DNA of 64,000 bases from Cyclina sinensis (lineage: Eukaryota > Mollusca > Bivalvia > Venerida > Veneridae). The notes beneath the pieces were generated by a model that was not told the origin of the DNA, ran no database searches, and saw only the letters and a program-made list of their open reading frames with translations. Of the stretch, positions 1-10,752 are shown in pieces. The position numbers were made by a program, and so were the translations under genes. The stretch lies in contig JAAONU010000016.1 of NCBI GenBank assembly GCA_012932295.1, forward strand, positions 39,339,241 to 39,403,240. Reading direction: 5' to 3'. How positions within the stretch are numbered: position 1 is the first letter of the stretch; each line of letters starts with the position of its first letter.

Positions 1-3000
1 GGATAATAACAAACATGTTTTTGTTTTTGCAAAGATTATTAATGTTTAAAAACACAGCTGTGGCTTCCAGAAAAATAGGTGTAAGCTTCTATTATCATTA
101 TGCCTAAAGCTAGATTGTGCTAATATTTTGTAGCTTTGGTGCAGACATATGTTAATTTCTGTTAAGTTCTGCATACTGGAGAGGATTATTGCAAACAGGG
201 GTTTAGAAAAAGGTTTACTATCTGCACTTTAAAAATGCATCCAAATATTTCTGGCAAAATAGGGAAAGCAAGCGTTAATTTAAAATTGTGTGATATTTGT
301 ATTCATGAATGTAATAATAACTGAATAGTCATCTGAAAAAACCATAACTATCAAAGTCCAAAGCTATGAAACTGGAAGGAAGTAGAATTTTTAAAACTTG
401 TGATAAAAGAATATATACAAAAGAAAACAAAAATCAAGTATTTGATGTTTAAAATTTGAAAGCACTTAAAATTAATATTTAAAATATAAGCATTGATTAT
501 TATTGATATAGAAACATGTCTCCATGTGTCTGCTAATACTAATGCTTAAACAGCATTTAAACAAATTGTCCCTTTGTGTTACAAACATTTACCCAAATGG
601 TGAAAAGTGCAGGGATTAAAACAATTTGATTTAATATGGAATTTTTTCATTTAAAAAAATGCCATTTATTATACTGGCTGCCATTTTTCAATATCATTTT
701 ATCAAAGACTACACACAAAGCATACACGGCAAAAATAGCATTCCGAGGATTAAAAGCAAAACTACTTTCTCTGGTGTCTTAAGTTATTATCAGATCAAGT
801 AGTTTTGCCCTGTTCCCTCTTTACATACAGGGTTAAAGTAAATATGATCTACAATTTTTTTTTTTTTTTTTTTTTAATTTATATGTGTAGAAACAATTTC
901 CTCCACTTAACCCCATGAACAAAGCAAACTATAAGGATACAACAGGTTTGTTTTTAATAAAATTGTGTTGCGTTTATTCCCTGCACCTGAATTTTGCTTA
1001 AATTTCTTGCCCTATAGCAAAATCTCTTATGTGAATATAGAACAGATAAAAAAAACACCTTATGTGTATATTAGATAATCAATGTACAGAAGTCTATTCC
1101 GTACAATTTGCAATAATGCAAACCTAGAATTCCCAACCTGGCTGAAATAATTTCTGGATTATACAGCTCATACATACTGTCTGATTTAAAGCATGGCACT
1201 AAATTTGACTAAATTTCTACAATATACCCAAATATACACATATTTATGACTGTAGCCCTTTTTTTCAATACACATTTATGCATGAAGAAAAATACAAAGG
1301 TTTTATGGTAAAAAAATAGCAAGTAATTGGATAAAATTACCATTGTTCTGTATCATTTCACCACTTTGCTAATGAAATGGCAGGAGTATTTTATGGAAAA
1401 AAATTTACAACATTTTTCTTATGTTTAATCTTCCATTTTAAATCGTGTCCAAAAATAAAATATTTATGAATAAATCATTCCTGTAAATTTAAATCTTTTA
1501 TTTTTAATTTAAGAAACATCTGATATCTTGCATTGTAAAACATGCCACCTTGTTACATTTAGTATTTCTGAAAATGATGAGATGTCAAGAGGAAACTTTT
1601 CCTGCTTGAAATGTCTGTAAACTGTGATGATTATGTTTACATGCAATAGCTCTGATACATATTATAATGGTGATCACAAAAAAAACATTCAATATTTAAA
1701 ACTACATTTTCAATAGTTATGTCTTCCTACATATACATAAAAACACTCTGAAATTTATATTTAAAGTGCTTAAATTAATTTCATCTGGCCAGGATACACT
1801 GTTTTTGGACACCCTTACAGAAAAAGAAAAATAGTAAATTTAGTACAGAATATATTTTAACCTTCTAGGCTAGCAACATAATTAAATTGCCTGTTGCCTC
1901 AAAAAGACCATGAACATTTTTGACAAATATTTACTGTTATTTAAATTTCAAACAAAATGTAACAGCATAATATAACAGTGTCCTAGACAGAGTTTTTAAA
2001 TGTGAAATATCAAATCCCATGTTTAATTAAAGCCTGTAAACATTATGATTTGGTAAGAAAACAGAAGAAGATCAATGTTTATTGCATGATAAATCATGGT
2101 TCAGTGGTTATTTTCTTATCCTTGTTCTCAAGGTCAAACTTAGAAACCTATTTACCATGGTTTATCCAACAAATAAATCAGTTGAGGGCTTGTTAACACC
2201 AAATTAAATGCATCAAAATTTCTGACAACAGTGCCATTGAATTGTTTTAGCTTTCCACCAATCTTTAAACATTAGCTAACAAAAATGTTCACATGTTTAT
2301 ATTGCCCTCATTTTTCACTGTCTAGTCATTTTTCACTGTCTTAGTTCTGCTCAGAATTTCTTGTATTATGGGGGTAAAAATGTGATAATTATGTAAAAAC
2401 TTCATATCCTGGTGATTGTTTGAGCAATGAAACTTTTACGCACTGGCGTACACTACGTCACACGGTCAGGAAGTGTGATTCTGTTACATGAAAACAGTCT
2501 AGCCTTTGTGGCGTTAAAATTGTGTAAAAAAACTTCTGACATCTTGTTTAAGAATTAATTCAGAAATGTATGACATATGAATCTACTAAAAGCATACATT
2601 TTTAAAATTTTTATGTGAATAAAATGTTTTAAGTAAATGGAACATCATACCACTGAAAGCAATTTAAAATCCCTTGTTACAATAAATGATACAACTTTTT
2701 GAAGGCTGCTGTATGTTTTCCAAGCTTTGGAGAGTAAAATGATCTCACTGGGTTACAGAGGCAAGCTGGAGACAGGCATTTATCAAAAATGAGCCTCACT
2801 GTGCCAAAACCAACTGTTTTACTTAAGAAAATATTATTGAAAACAACCAAGATGAGAGTTATCAAAAGTGGGAACTACTACTGCTCCAAATACTGTGATT
2901 AGTATTTTATAAAAAGGTGCTACTGAATTTTATTTTTATCACCGAGCTGACTGAAGAACCAGTTACAAAGACCTGATGTAAGTTTTCTCACAGTGCTACT

Positions 3001-3905
3001 CATTTTAACATTAATATCAACAGGAATGGATACCTGAGCAAAACGTTTAGTGATAAAAACTGATAGAAGAACAGATCAGCAGCGCTGTAGATGTAATGTT
3101 TACTATTGCTTTACAAAAACTTGCTTCACTTGCCTGAATAGCAATGAAAAGGCACTAGTTTTACTGGAATTTTTTTCCTAACAATTTTAAGTTGATCACA
3201 TACTTGAAACCAGATACATAAAATGCTGAACTGCATTTAATTGTTACAAAACAAATGCTTTATACTTGAACGAGTACATTTTTCTTCAACGGTAAAAGTG
3301 AAATGGTCAAAATAATGAAATATTCTACAGTGTCTTAGTAAACCCTGTAACAATCAATCACTGCTTTCCATATAAGGCGGTTAAGAAAAAGTCAAATACA
3401 AAATATCTAAAACCAAGTAACAGTAACATGTATGTATGAATTAAGGCATTTTTCTTTCGTCTGAGGTTTAACATGTTATGTGTAAACATTCATGTTAACT
3501 ACAAGCATGTGTATACATTTTACACACTTTTTCAAATATAAAACACCTGAAAAAACTTTAACACACTTGTATTTTGAAAGCCTCGTTAAATATATTTTTT
3601 TTATTGTTTATACATATCTACAGGACCTATAAATAATATTCTACTAATTTTTCTACTAGAAGAAAAAAAGATTATAACAATATTTAACTCTCTTCATTAA
3701 CAATATTTATGTCTTACATAGATACTGTAAACAATTACTTTGTTATATATTACCATAAAAGCAGAATTTTTCTTGGTCATTTGTTTTCTTTTATTACTGG
3801 TATCCTTCCTAAACAGAAACACACCCCATCCCCTCCCACCACTGAAAACAAGAAAACAAGAGCCATGTTACACATGGTTAATCCCCCCGCCGGGAAGAAG
3901 CTACC
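1..3905. other. AT-rich 3' flank, no gene seen
   Basis: No exon, RNA gene or long open frame with protein-like composition is visible. There is a T-rich run near 856-877 and a small local duplication of TCATTTTTCACTGTCT near 2310-2340. A slightly more GC-rich patch at about 2440-2510 contains ACGTCA but no recognisable feature. Part of this could belong to a long 3' UTR of the receptor, but AATAAA-like hexamers are too frequent on the minus strand to pick a poly(A) site. Confidence 0.5.
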
Positions 3906-3920
3906 TGAAGGTTGTACTTT

Positions 3921-4308
3921 CAAACACTCAATGTAATAATGTTTGAAGAAAATCCCACAAAAAATAGGCAAGGTAGAGTTATTGTTCTTGCAAACTGCAC
4001 TTCCTACCAATGTGCTATGTCAGTGTATTAAGTTTGAAGAAAATCTCTCAAGCACTTTTTGAGTTATGCTTCTGACAAAGTTTTTCAATTAAATCTGATA
4101 AAGGGGAATAATTCTAAAAGTAGGCAAGGTAGAGTTATTATTCTTACACACTGCACCTCCTCCAAATGTGCTCTTTTAGTATATGAAGTTTGAAGAAAAT
4201 CACTCAAGTACTTTTGGAGTTATGCTCCGGACAAAACTGGAATGGACGCATGCACGGACGGACAGAGACCATTTCTAATATCCCCTCCTCCTTTCGCGGG
4301 GATAATAA
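3921..4308 (+). repeat. Dispersed bivalve-type repeat, two internal units plus hairpin tail
   Basis: Two diverged units of roughly 150 bp share GGCAAGGTAGAGTTATT, CTGCAC(C/T)TCCT and GAAGTTTGAAGAAAAT blocks and end in GAGTTATGCTC. They are followed by a CGGACGGACAG tract and a tail with a small hairpin (TATCCCC ... GGGGATA). The same architecture recurs at 4373-4908 and, more diverged, at 39110, 41300 and 52020. No open reading frame is carried. The family looks like a non-autonomous interspersed repeat common in bivalves; I do not assign a name. Boundaries are approximate. Confidence 0.75.
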
Positions 4309-4372
4309 GTTCAAGAATTCAAGAATTAGATAAACATGTATATGCTTGGATTTTTAAAATGTAAACAAGTAA

Positions 4373-4908
4373 ATCTGATAAAGGGGAATAACTCTAAAAA
4401 ATAGGCAAGGTAGAGTTATTGGACAGGCATACTGCACTACCTACCAATATGCTCTGTCAGTGTATGAAGTTTGAATAAAATCCCTCCAGTAGTTTTAGAG
4501 GTTTGCTCTGGACAAAATTTATCAAGTAATTCTGATAAAGGGGAATAACTCTAAAAATAGGCAAGGTAGAGTTATTGGACTTGCACACTGCACTACCTAC
4601 CAATGTGCTCTGTCAGTGTACTAAGTCTGAATAAAATCCCTCAAGTAGTTTTGGAGTTATGCTCCGGACAAAATTTATCAAGTAATTCTGATAAAAAGGA
4701 ATAACTCTGAAAAAAGGCAAGGTAGAGTTATTGGACTTGCACACTGCACTACCTACCAATGTGCTCTGTCAGTGTATGAAGTTTGAATAAAATCCCTCAA
4801 GCAGTTTTGGAGTTATGCTCGGGACAAAATTGTTTCGGACGGACGCACGGATGCACGGACGGACGAAAGGGCATTTCTAATATCCCCTCCGCCTTTGGCG
4901 GGGGGATA
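4373..4908 (+). repeat. Dispersed bivalve-type repeat, three internal units plus hairpin tail
   Basis: Three tandem units begin near 4373, 4528 and 4687, each opening with TCTGATAAAGGGGAATAACT or a near match (the third reads AAAAAGGAAT) and closing with GAGTTATGCTC. A tail follows, made of GGACGGACGCACGG and a TATCCCC/GGGGATA hairpin near 4880-4908. Units here are more alike than those at 3921-4308, which suggests local amplification within one element. It is non-coding and lies 3' of the receptor, within its flank or a long 3' UTR. Confidence 0.8.
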
Positions 4909-6334
4909 AATAAGTACCAAACACTTTAATAGCTGTTATGTTGTTTCTGTTTTTAAATTAACTTTAAGAAAGTTCACCAAACAATATTTTTTCCCTTACT
5001 ATTAAAGTGACTTTAGCCAAATTTTCTATTGGATACCATCACATGTGTAGAACAGAGCTTCAAATATAATCTCTAACAGAAAGAATCAATTCTCATTTGA
5101 AAACTACTGAAATATATAAATACATTTGAATGTAAAAAATGCTACTTTTACAAGTAAGTTATCACAAAGTAATTCAACAGCTTTTAAAAATTCACATAGC
5201 AACTTAGATAATTTATTATCCAAGATTTTCATAAAAATATACTTGAAAAAAAAGTAAAGAACCTTCAACAAATAAGTCATTAACATAAATATGATAAAAT
5301 AACAGTGAGAAAAAAAAGAACAGAAATAAAATTGTTAAAGAGACTACAGAAAATACAAATAAATAAGAATGGGCCAAATAATAGCAGAACCTACTGTCTT
5401 GTTAGAAACATACAGAAATGTTTCCACTAAGTACTCTTAATGTGTATTGCTAATCAGGACATTTATAGTAATCTGTATTTACTATATAAATTTCTAAAAC
5501 CAGTCTTTGTTTTTAGCAGAAAACATATTATTAGTCTACAGATGATTTGTCAGTACTTTGAAAATTTGAAAAAAACAGAAGGAAAGGAACTGTTTGCCTT
5601 CATTAAATAATCAGTGCCAAGAATAAATCTTGAAAATTGAAACACATGATTTTTTTTTCAATTAAATAAGAAAATTAACAAAGCCATTAGTCTCATTTCG
5701 TATCTAAAAAAAAAACTGACAAGAGTTACTTCCCCTTAATATATTATTTTTCACAGAAAAACAAGTCACCGGATGATAAAACTATATATATACCTAGTTT
5801 TCTTTTTTTTCTTCATGTATTACCAGTAAACACTAACATTATCAGTCTCAAAACAGACGTCTTACCAGTCAACATAAAAAAACCCACCCTGCACCATTTC
5901 GATGAAACTGTCTTTTGAGACCGCAAGTCTCAACTCCCCCTATTCAGTTTTATTTCATGTACATTTATTCCATGAACATCCATCACACACTGTTACTGAG
6001 GTAATCATAACAACTGAGGCTGTACAAATAATATTTTCTAATGGACGTAATTCTTCGTATCACGCAAAAAAGTTTATCACTTTTCTAACTCTAACTCAAC
6101 AGAACAAAGATCTGATGGCAAAAACAGCATGAACTAATTGGTGGGCTTTATTTCAGAAACATGCAAACACTTTCCATACTCTAACACTGTAAGTTTTTAA
6201 GCAAAACAAATAACTAAGACCATTCTGAGAACATTACTCATAGAAACAACACTTACTTATTTCACAAACATTTCTTGACAGGCTGTTAACAATAATAACC
6301 CAGTCATCATTTTATTTATATTTATTCAGCTTAT
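4909..6334 (-). other. Probable 3' UTR and proximal 3' flank of the receptor
   Basis: This stretch directly follows the receptor stop codon (6335-6337 on the minus strand). It is AT-rich, and no other gene is seen. AATAAA-type signals on the minus strand occur within about 25 bases of the stop (6311-6316 and 6321-6326) and repeatedly further on, so the cleavage site cannot be chosen. Assignment as 3' UTR rests on position only. Confidence 0.45.
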
Positions 6335-7196
6335 CTACGGTGATGCTACTGACGAAGAGTCGCTATCAGTATCTGGCTTCTTTAGGTGTAAATCCATTAC
6401 CTCTTTCATTAATGGCTGAATACCCTCAGGATTCAGTTTCAACAAAACCTGTGAATGTTCCTCATTCAAGTTGCGAATATCGGTCAGCTTCATAAGGAGC
6501 TTTGGGTAGAGGCTACGAACGACATGAGTTGGGTATTTGGATTCGAGATACCTTTGAAGTAACAGGGCGTACTTATCTTGCTCTGCAGATATGTACACTT
6601 TATCCTGCACGCATGGACGATCAGGTGAGAACAGTGACAACATAAGCAGTAATATCAAGACGGTCTCATCAGCTTTCAAGTCTATCGCTAATGATTTGAC
6701 AAATTTCATGTGCTCATCAAAAAGTCCACCAGCTTGTCCATACCCTGCCAAACCGCCAACATCCACGCCTGGTTTCTCTATGCCCTGCTTTAACTGATCA
6801 GCTGACATGGCCAATGAGTCCTTGTCATAAGGATCTAGAAAGTAATTGTTTTCTTTGTCAAATGAGATAACAGATCTAAGAATGAGCAATTCTATACTTC
6901 CTCCCTTCAGTAAACCAATCTGATCTGTCTGTGAGAGTGCCTTAAAGGCTTTCAATTTTTTGGCCATATCGACGACCCTACGTACACTGACTTCAGCAAT
7001 ATTTACAAGTGCGGCAAAATTGGCATTATCTCTTGGCACCTTTGACTCGATGGGGATCTCCAGCGATGCACGGTATGCATGCACGATTTCATTTATGATG
7101 GCTTCTTCTTCTGGTTCCAGTGGGCGGAGCTTCTGTGTTGACGTAGATGTGACGACTCCTGACTGTGACATTTTCTTCTCCAACTCTCTCATTCGC
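6335..7196 (-). CDS. NR1J: Nuclear receptor exon: hinge, ligand-binding domain and C-terminus
   Basis: This terminal coding exon supplies residues 203-488 of the proximal isoform and completes a split Arg at 202. The acceptor reads ATTTTCAG|GCGAATG, and the stop is TAG. After a charged hinge, the ligand-binding domain shows the family signature around residues 286-306 (FKALSQTDQIGLLKGG, then a conserved Glu), which covers helices 3-5. A long helical region follows, and near 464-469 the AF-2 core LMKEVM fits the hydrophobic-hydrophobic-x-Glu-hydrophobic-hydrophobic pattern needed for coactivator binding. A short acidic, Ser-rich tail follows (DTDSDSSS), with possible CK2 sites. The domain binds a lipophilic ligand and usually mediates RXR dimerisation in the NR1 group; ligand and partner here are unknown. 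The whole domain sits in one exon with no frameshift or stop, so it appears intact. Confidence 0.93.
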
Positions 7197-7757
7197 CTGA
7201 AAATGTGAATCAAAACCTAGAAATCTGATCACTTAACTGTACAAAATTAACAGTCTGTAGTAAAATCCATATTGCTGTGACATGAACGCATCCCCTAAAA
7301 TGATATACAGGGAAAAATATCCATTAAAATATCTAAAGGGTAATATCAAATTTACTGTGTTTTAAAAACCTAATCAGATGAAAATATTTGACAGATGTTA
7401 GTTTTGAGGCTGAGATGCTTTCTAGGCAGTTAAATACCTTGCAGTCAAAAATGATAACAAACTTTCTGTGTTGACAAGTGTAAAGGAGCTAAATCAGACT
7501 TCAATGTAATGTCTAATGTGTAAGCAGTTACTTCCCTTGAAATATGAAAAGGTAAAAAAATAATATTTTCAAGATCTACACCTGATGCAGGTGATTTAAA
7601 ACTTTAGCAAAAGATGTAAAATAATTGAGATATGGCTCCAAAAATCTTCATTAAGCTGGGTTAGGGGGTAACAGACTAAGTAGCCAGGCGGCAGTAGGGT
7701 AGGGGAATAGAGGTTGGACTAAGATAAGTAAAAACTGGAATGAAATCTTACCCATAC
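7197..7757 (-). other. Intron between second-finger and ligand-binding exons
   Basis: A short phase 2 intron with donor AACAG|GTATGG and acceptor TTTTCAG|GCG. It splits an Arg codon (AG + G). Nothing else is recognised inside. Confidence 0.85.
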
Positions 7758-7924
7758 CTGTTGTCATCAATCCGTTGGCGTTTCCTCTGTTTCTCCTCAT
7801 CCGTGAGGATATATTCTTTACGCATGCCGATCTCAAAACATTTCCTCAACCTGCATCGCTTACAGAATCGTCTGTTTGACACATCCATTTTACATTTCTC
7901 TTCATAAGGACACTTAAAATTCTC
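7758..7924 (-). CDS. NR1J: Nuclear receptor exon: second zinc finger and C-terminal extension
   Basis: This 167-base internal exon (55 codons plus 2 bases) was too short and interrupted to appear as a long open frame. Acceptor TTTTCAG|GAG; donor AACAG|GTATGG. It encodes the second C4 finger with spacing C-x5-C-x9-C-x2-C (CPYEEKC ... RRFCKRC), then CRLRKCFEIGM, the standard end of the receptor DNA-binding domain. A basic stretch KQRKRQRIDD follows, which fits the hinge/nuclear-localisation region. The D-box between the first two Cys is PYEEK, comparable to VDR and HR96 types. Phase 0 at its 5' end matches the donor of 18166-18394 directly. All eight zinc ligands of the domain are present across the two exons. 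Confidence 0.95.
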
Positions 7925-10689
7925 CTGAAAAGAAAGAAAATAGAGATTTCATTTCCATTTAAAAATATATTTATATAATATACCGTTTATACTTAATGCA
8001 TAGCCACTGCACCGACCCCCTTGATGATCACACGGATAGCCCTGAAAGAATTTTTTTTTATTATTCTCAGTTGTTAGCTCAAGGTCCATGACTTCTTGTG
8101 TATATGTGGGTGGTTATGGGTTGAAAAGACTTTTCCTGTACTTTAAAAGTCTATTTTTCATCAACACTTGTAGGATACAGTACTATATATGACTTCATGA
8201 GTCACCGACATACACTCCTCAAAATACCAGACTCATAATCATAGTGGGAAAACTTATACAGTGATCAGCTGATTGCCTGCAGCTAAATATAAAACTAACA
8301 AATGTATATTATATGATTTTATAGGTAGATTATGATTACGTACAATACTCTCTGCCTCTATCTAAGACAATAGAGTTTATTCCGAGAGAGGTAAGCGACA
8401 ATGTTCTAACTTACGCTGAATAAAGAATCAGATAGGACGTTTTCGTTTTCACCCTGGGATAAAACTTAGAGGAAAGTGGGATGAGCACACAAATTTACAG
8501 AGTTCTTTCAATATCAAAGGCCATACTAAATCAGGTTTCATGGCAAACATCTTCTGACTAAAATTTCCATCAAATACAATTGAGTTCTTGTTCTTTTTCA
8601 ATTTTGAGTAATTTTTCTTCGATTATTTTTCACTACTTAACTTGGCAGCCATGTATCTGTGTTTTCAATTTTGAACATCATATCTAAGTATTTTAATCTG
8701 GACAAAAATCAACAGTTTCAATTGTTTCAATGTTTTGGGAGGACATTTTTTTTCTCCTAATGGATTGTATACAAAGCTTGAAATGGACAAAAAACATATT
8801 AAGATGAACCCGGAGTGGTCCAATATTAAAAGCAATAGAAAAAACATGTGGTGAAATTAAGCTGTATTCACTCAATGTTAATTTTTTGTTTCCAAACAGT
8901 GACCATCAGTATCAGCGAATCATTAAGCCAAACCCCAAGTATCAATCACTGAATGAGGAATTCAATTACTGCCATTTTCGATGGCGCCTTCAATTACTCT
9001 TCCAGTTCCACAGAACCTTATAAATATTTCAACGAGGCTGCATTCCTTCTCATAAAGTAGGTTACTGAACTTAATTTAATCAAACTTTCATATTCAAAGC
9101 CGTAATCAGCAAATTTTTGTTTCTCCATAAGCCTCTATATTTGCAGAAATCCGCAATCATACACCGAGGAAGGTGGCAATCAACGTGTTCAATACGATCA
9201 TTAAAACACATCCAATCAGCTGCTGGAAACCGCTGTTAATTCTCTTTCTTTCCATGTTTTTAAATCAGCTTCAATGGCATTAGCACAGATACATTTTCAT
9301 TAAAGTGGGAATTATTCATATCCCATGATCCATCTCAATTGATCAAATTAAATTCAATTCCTGCATTCGGTGAATCGGTAATCGATAACCGTAACAAAGC
9401 TACCTGGAGCTGGCTACCAGGACACTCTCCTAAGTGAAGTCAACAAATACTTAGCCATGATTACCCTTCTCTCCTCATCATGAAGTTCTGAATGTTTAAA
9501 ACTGATGCAGTGACATCCAAAATTAAAACACGATAGATCCCAATTCTTTATTTTACAATTTTTTTTTTTATTATTTGATTTGTCTCTAAACAGGAAACAG
9601 TTTTCGTTTCTGTTAAATACTTTTCAAGGGTATTATGGACTTGTAGGCTCATAGTAATTCACTGTTTGTATTAATTATAATAATAAACATCCTTTTAATC
9701 TGAAAGACGCTCAAAATATACTTAAAAGACTTTGGGTGGTGTCCTAGCTCAAGCTCAATTAAAATTACAGTAATTTTTTTTTAATCAAATCCTTACAACT
9801 AGTGTATTTTATTTTTTAAGCTCTGCCTGAGAGTGTCTTAAAATTGGCCCAAATCAACTTTAATTTAACTTTAAACTGTTTGAATTTGTACCATAACAAT
9901 ACATTTTGTACAATAATGACAAAAAACATTGGTAAATACAGGGGCTATGAGTAATTACAAAGTAATGGCTCGGTAAAAAAAAAAAAACAACCATAAAGCA
10001 TAAAAATACATGTCAGGTATTTTCATAACAATAAAGGCGGTGTTTTACATTTTCGACAAGAAGCTTAATTGCTAACAAAAACAAGTAACATGGTAAAAAA
10101 AACCTTCAACAATTATTGTATCTTAAGGTATTTTAAAATATTTCCTCCATTTTCCCCCCAAGAAAAAAACAACCTTGTGTGCTAAGCATAAATAAATCAA
10201 TGCACAGCTTTTGTGTACATGAGCCACGATGGTTATCTTATACAAGGGTTCATTTGGTGCATTTCTCTCCGATATTGTATGTAACCCAGCAAAGCATGAA
10301 TAAATTTGTATATTTCAAAACCACATGCTGATATGGTTTTCGAAATTCAGCCCAGCTCCGGTTAACCACACAGCTTTTGTAGAACAACATAAACAATCTA
10401 AGCTTTTGTTAAGAAACATAATATGTAAACCAAAGTTATGCTGACACTATTGTTTCATTTCAGAAAGAAAATTTAAGCACTTAAACCACCCTAAAAATAG
10501 CTGGATGCCTTTTATTTCTGACACTTAAATACATATATAACACCAGTGCAGCTAACAGTACTAATTCCAACACAAGGTTATCTGCCCCTTACATCTAAAA
10601 TACTTATTTCCCTTTGCTTTTAGCTTAGAAATGTTTAACCATGGATTTAATATTCCTTTTATTCTGGATATTGATTTGATTTCTCTTAC
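7925..10689 (-). other. Intron sequence, no exon seen
   Basis: This is AT-rich intron between the second-finger exon and the candidate cassette exon. The interval at about 8880-9480 has fewer homopolymer runs and somewhat higher complexity than its surroundings, including an ATTGATCAAATTAAATT stretch near 9340. It could be a conserved non-coding element, but nothing in the sequence alone proves that. No repeat family or open frame of note was seen. Confidence 0.5.
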
Positions 10690-10752
10690 ACCACGTTTAC
10701 ACAGCTCTGCGATCTTACGAAAACCATGCCGATCACCCCTATCATCCACGAT
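10690..10752 (-). CDS. Candidate cassette exon between the two zinc-finger exons
   Basis: Seen: a 63-base block with acceptor ACTTTTTTCAG|ATCGTG and donor CGTGGT|GTAAGA. It is open in the frame needed and exactly 21 codons long, so phase 0 at both ends matches the flanking receptor intron (phase 0). The peptide begins IVDDRGDRHG and ends AELCKRG; it is charged and basic, unlike the surrounding DNA, and the block holds several CpGs and about 50% G+C. Inclusion would place 21 residues after the first finger's recognition helix and before the first Cys of finger two. Inferred effect: changed DNA recognition, or a form unable to bind standard sites. The -1 base at the donor is T, which is not consensus. 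It could also be a chance pairing of splice-like sites or a decoy exon. Confidence 0.45.

Noticed and set aside
6591..7208. Plus-strand frames overlapping the ligand-binding exon
   Set aside because: Antisense shadows of a clearly conserved coding exon.
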